A model generated the notes under the pieces. The model ran no database searches, was not told the origin of the DNA, and saw only the letters and a list, made by a program, of their open reading frames with translations. A program made the position numbers and the translations under genes. Shown piece after piece: positions 60,375 through 64,000 of a stretch of 64,000 bases of DNA (positions are counted from its first letter, which is position 1; each line of letters starts with the position of its first letter). The DNA is from Tubiluchus corallicola. Its lineage: Eukaryota; Priapulida; Priapulimorpha; Priapulimorphida; Tubiluchidae. Where the stretch lies: the NCBI GenBank assembly GCA_030141605.1, contig JAQGDQ010000225.1:1-64000 (forward strand), given 5' to 3'.

Positions 60375-62090
60375 GATGTCTGTGTTTAAAAATCTAGTAG
60401 CAACGTACTGATTTCACTAAAGTCAAAAGCACACAAAAGTAACTACTAATCACTAGTAAGAGATTACCCTTGCTGAAAGTAAATCTGTAATGATTTACGT
60501 GATTACAATTTTCCTGATATAATTATAGTAATCAAGACAAATTACTTTTCAAAACTAAAAATCCAATGTTTTCTGTTGCTCATTGAGTCATAAATTCAAC
60601 GTTATAAACTCACTGTCACCAAGTTACGAGTTACAATCTGTTATCTGCTAAATTCAAGAAAGTTCTGGGTAACATTAACAGACATTCATGGTAAACGGAC
60701 TGGCAATTGTAACTTACCTTTGTAATACATTTGACTAATGCAAGAATATAAAACTCTTGCAAGGCAAAAAATATCAGTTGTGTACCGGGTGACTCATACA
60801 ACAGAGGAATACTGAACAACTGGTAAAATAATGAGCAAAAAGCTTACATTTGTGTTGTAGTATCAAAGGCTTAAAGAATATGTAAAGAATGTTTTTGTAC
60901 AGAAAACAAGTTGGGCATCAACAAAATTAGTTTCAGGTGCAGGCTTGTTGAATTGTTGTACACAACTAATGCATTGTCTTCACGTGCATGTGCTTTACAA
61001 TTATGCATCTTTTCATGGGCATTATAAGAGCATGATGTTATAAATAATAATCTCGGAAGATTTAATAAGGGTAGACTAGAAGCAAACAAGTAGGCTGAAC
61101 TAAAACAAATAAGCTAAACCAAACTAGAAATAACAATAGCTACTCCTGTCAACACTTTGCCGTCGAGCAATTTGCTCGCTAGGTCAAGAATCAATATAGC
61201 TGCCTGCAGCTTCCCACCCATTCACTAGCGCTGATCGCGAAAGATTCCGTGTGTGCTTACTTTTCACGATGCAAAAAAGAAGAATCGAATGTATCTTGTT
61301 GTTAAGGACGCGAGCTTCTTGTTATTAAGCTAAGTGTTCGTCAGTGACTGTGTAGTTGCAGCTATTGTGCACAAATAATACAACCGTGCTTCGCTTTGAG
61401 AATTGTGATTAAAAGTCTAATTAAAGACAAGGAAAACGTAAGTGAAACAAAATGCTGGAAAATGCATTATCCCCATCGCTTATAGTTATATAATTGGCTT
61501 TAAATTGTCTAGTATTAGTAAATAAGTAGTGTATTGGCAGTATTGTGCCAATGCTGAAGTCGTTACGTGTGTTACTGATAGATTCTAGATTCTAGATTTT
61601 AATAGATTTATTTCGCAATAAACATATACATATACATTACATTACATGTGCATCAGGTTTTGTTAATACAAAATATGATAAAAGTCATGAATACTGTGCT
61701 AGAGACCTAAGAAGATATTATATTTTATTTTTTATACTATTATAGTATTCTTTTTTTAAGGATTTGGGTGCAGTTGGCTGTTTAGGTGGTTCTTTCTTAA
61801 CGCCTAAATTCTCACATTGCCCAAATCAAAAAATATCACTGAAAGACTGAAACCAGTGCTCCAATAAATGCGTCCAGATAGATTATTGAAAAAGGTCGTG
61901 AGCTTTGGGTGGCAGTAGAATTCGTTCAAAATGGATACATCGAGTAACTGTCTTAGCGGATAAATTTAGTTTGGGAATTAATGGTAACATATTATTAACG
62001 CTTGGAGATTTATATAAGCAAAGTCTTAGTAAGTTAATTACTAGACATAAATCTGACACAGTGGCTAGATATAGTAGGATATATATTTGG

Positions 62091-62303
62091 TTGTCCTCCT
62101 CCATTGCTTAATTACAAACCATGTAACTTTTAAAATATTTAAAGTTTTTGTAAGAAATAAAATAATTATTTTTCTCAGTACAATCGTGTAATTAAAACTA
62201 AAAGCAACTATAACACATTTAGTATGTATAAAGCACTGCTAAGTTGCTGAGCGCATATATTTAAAAGTTACATGGTTGGTAATTAAGCAGTGGATGAGGA
62301 TGA
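62091..62303. repeat. Inverted repeat, ~47-bp arms
   Basis: The left arm (about 62091-62141, CCATTGCTTAATTACAAACC) and the right arm (about 62255-62303, inverse CCACTGCTTAATTACCAACC) match at roughly nine positions in ten around a ~110-bp spacer. It could fold into a long hairpin or mark a small MITE. Confidence 0.75.
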
Positions 62304-63439
62304 TTTGCAGCACTACATAGAAATAATGCCACGATGTTCTTGTGTGGTCGAATCACGTAACAGCGCACTGTCCGATGGCGCTTGCACCCAAATGTGTTAT
62401 GCCCAAGCAGCTGTGCCCAATTTTCACGGAACTTCGTAGGTGCACTTCAAGGGATAGAACAGGGCTAAAAGATGGAATAGGCCTCAAACTAAGACTACGA
62501 TATGGACAGGTTCCTATAAAATTTTATTTAAAAACATCATACATTCATAGAACAAAATACCACGGTTAGAGTGTGCCACTTGACAGTACACACAGAAGCT
62601 ACAAAATGGCAACACTGAAATGCTGTATATGTTACATTATATTACTACATATTATATTTATACATATTATGGTTCAATAATTGATTTGGTTGATTTCGAA
62701 TGGGTAATTATTATAAACAACTATACAGCACACTACATGTCCGCAACACTAAAAAAATACAGTATTGTGATATAGTATTAGTTGAGTTGCTGCAGTAACT
62801 CTGATTTTTGTTGTGGCTAGATCTTTAGCCAAGTACAGTTTTCTGTTACTTACTCTTTTGTGGTGCGTTAGATATTATTGAACTAAACTGCTGTTATAAT
62901 TTTGATGAAATGCTAATCTAAACTTACAGTGAGTCTTCATCTTCTGCTTCGTTCATTTTGTAAACAAAACATTAATACCAAAAGTGAAAACCAAAAAGTG
63001 CAAATAAATTGAAAATAAAAAATTTGGGCACAACATTAAATTTTATTGGTAGCCAAATGTCTCGTGCCCATGTATCTCGTCCTCAAATGTCACATACCCC
63101 ATGCAAATATTCTTGTATGTAATGTTCAGGCAAAATTTTGCAAGTCCTAGATAAAATCTAGACCAGCTTATTACACCCACAAGTAAATACTCAATTTAAG
63201 TAGATAATCTTTATTCATTGATTACTACTATGCTAGTTCGACATGTGGGGCATCTTGTGCTCTTATAAATTGTGGAATATAGACATGTAACTTTTGCAAA
63301 ACAACTATTTTGATGATTCTTCCCTGTTTCTCCTTGTGGTCCCAATTAAAAAAGAAACTATCAATAAGTGCATGTTACCTCAAGACTTCTCACTCCATTG
63401 AGAACTTTGAAAGTGCTAAGGCAGTAGCCATGGAAATTA

Positions 63440-63611
63440 CAGCCAAACCTCTTTATACTGCCTACTTCGGCCCACAAAAAGTTGGCATCATAGGGAGTTT
63501 GGCATTATAACGAGGTGCTTTTACATATACATGTCTGTGCAAATATAGACATTTTGTTTTGCCAAAAATAAGGACATTAAGCGAGGTAGGCATTATAACG
63601 AGGTTTGACTG
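63440..63611. mobile_element. 172-bp Tc1/mariner (pogo)-like MITE with TA target site
   Basis: The inverted ends CAGCCAAACCTCTTTATACT and CAGTCAAACCTCGTTATAAT agree at about 24 of 27 positions over their full length. TA flanks both ends (63438-63439 and 63612-63613). A second internal CATTATAACGAGGT occurs near 63502. Degraded relatives of the motif occur near 14893 and 15551. Confidence 0.65.
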
Positions 63612-64000
63612 TATATATCATGTATACTGACATGCCTGCAGACAATGTTGCATACTTGCAGTTATCTTGAAGATCACTCGTGAAAAAGACATAAAAATCT
63701 TATTTTATCAAAACAGAAATATCATAGCTTGAATCTCTGAAATTGAAAAACAACTAAAATGTACAAAAGTCATTAGTGGAAATTATTGAAAGTCATCAGC
63801 ATTTCTCATCCTAATCTCTAGCTGATTTTTTGGAGCCACCTTTTCATAAGTTGAGAGTTTTGTCGTAGCATAAATTAATCATGAACGCACAATTGAAGCC
63901 ATACTGCTCTTATACTCCTTCATTCTTATGAAAGAACGTATGAAGTACTTTCATTACTGTTAACTTAACTGATCTGAACCACAGAAGGTGGCAGCACTAT

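Larger units (their letters stand above)
58882..64000. other. 3' UTR and downstream non-coding region
   Basis: No recognisable gene on either strand. Structures seen are a 177-bp tandem duplication (59184-59537), an inverted repeat (62091-62303) and a mariner-like MITE (63440-63611). The stretch 61140-61400 is less AT-rich than its surroundings, but nothing in it could be identified. Confidence 0.55.

Noticed and set aside
61905-62569. Open frames in the 3' flank (68 and 75 codons)
   Set aside because: Short, without similarity or splice-phase support, and overlapping the inverted repeat.

Overview
This window is eukaryotic nuclear DNA from an animal. It is AT-rich, the coding sequence is split into many short exons with GT-AG junctions, and the introns carry microsatellites, MITE-like elements and a decayed non-LTR retrotransposon. 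The splicing style and transposon load suggest an invertebrate, but I cannot name the phylum.

One gene dominates. By joining splice sites whose reading phases agree I can follow a single plus-strand gene from an ATG at 3847 to a TAA at 58881, in 50 proposed exons. The joined coding length is 16,545 nt, an exact multiple of three, giving about 5,514 residues. It is an ortholog of RNF213 (mysterin), the giant AAA+ ATPase and E3 ubiquitin ligase, which is about 5,200 residues in human. The order is: N-terminal zinc ribbon, disordered Ser/Gln/Asn-rich arm, CBM20-like domain, long helical stalk, AAA2 with a P-loop, AAA3 and AAA4 with full Walker A and B motifs (both in one 3.2-kb exon), hinge, C3HC4 RING and RZ zinc finger (both in one 2.9-kb exon), and the C-terminal helical domain. 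ATP binding and hydrolysis by the AAA core and ubiquitin transfer by the RZ module should therefore both be intact.

Region by region: 1-3846 is upstream non-coding sequence with CA, TA and a 640-bp CT microsatellite, and perhaps the 3' end of another transcript near 3653. 3847-18706 encodes the N-terminal arm, the CBM20-like region and the start of the stalk. 19743-40083 encodes the stalk. 40651-48282 encodes the AAA core. 48492-51596 encodes the linker after the core. 51972-58881 encodes the E3 module and C-terminal domain. 58882-64000 is the 3' flank, with a possible poly(A) signal at 60369, a tandem duplication, an inverted repeat and a mariner-like MITE, but no recognisable gene.

The introns hold at least five copies of one ~650-bp element in both orientations (one apparently inserted inside an older element), a hAT-like MITE with an 8-bp target duplication, a 27-bp minisatellite with higher-order structure and an antisense reverse-transcriptase remnant. 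I found no new multi-gene system. All junctions were read by eye and rest on phase continuity and family resemblance, not on transcripts.
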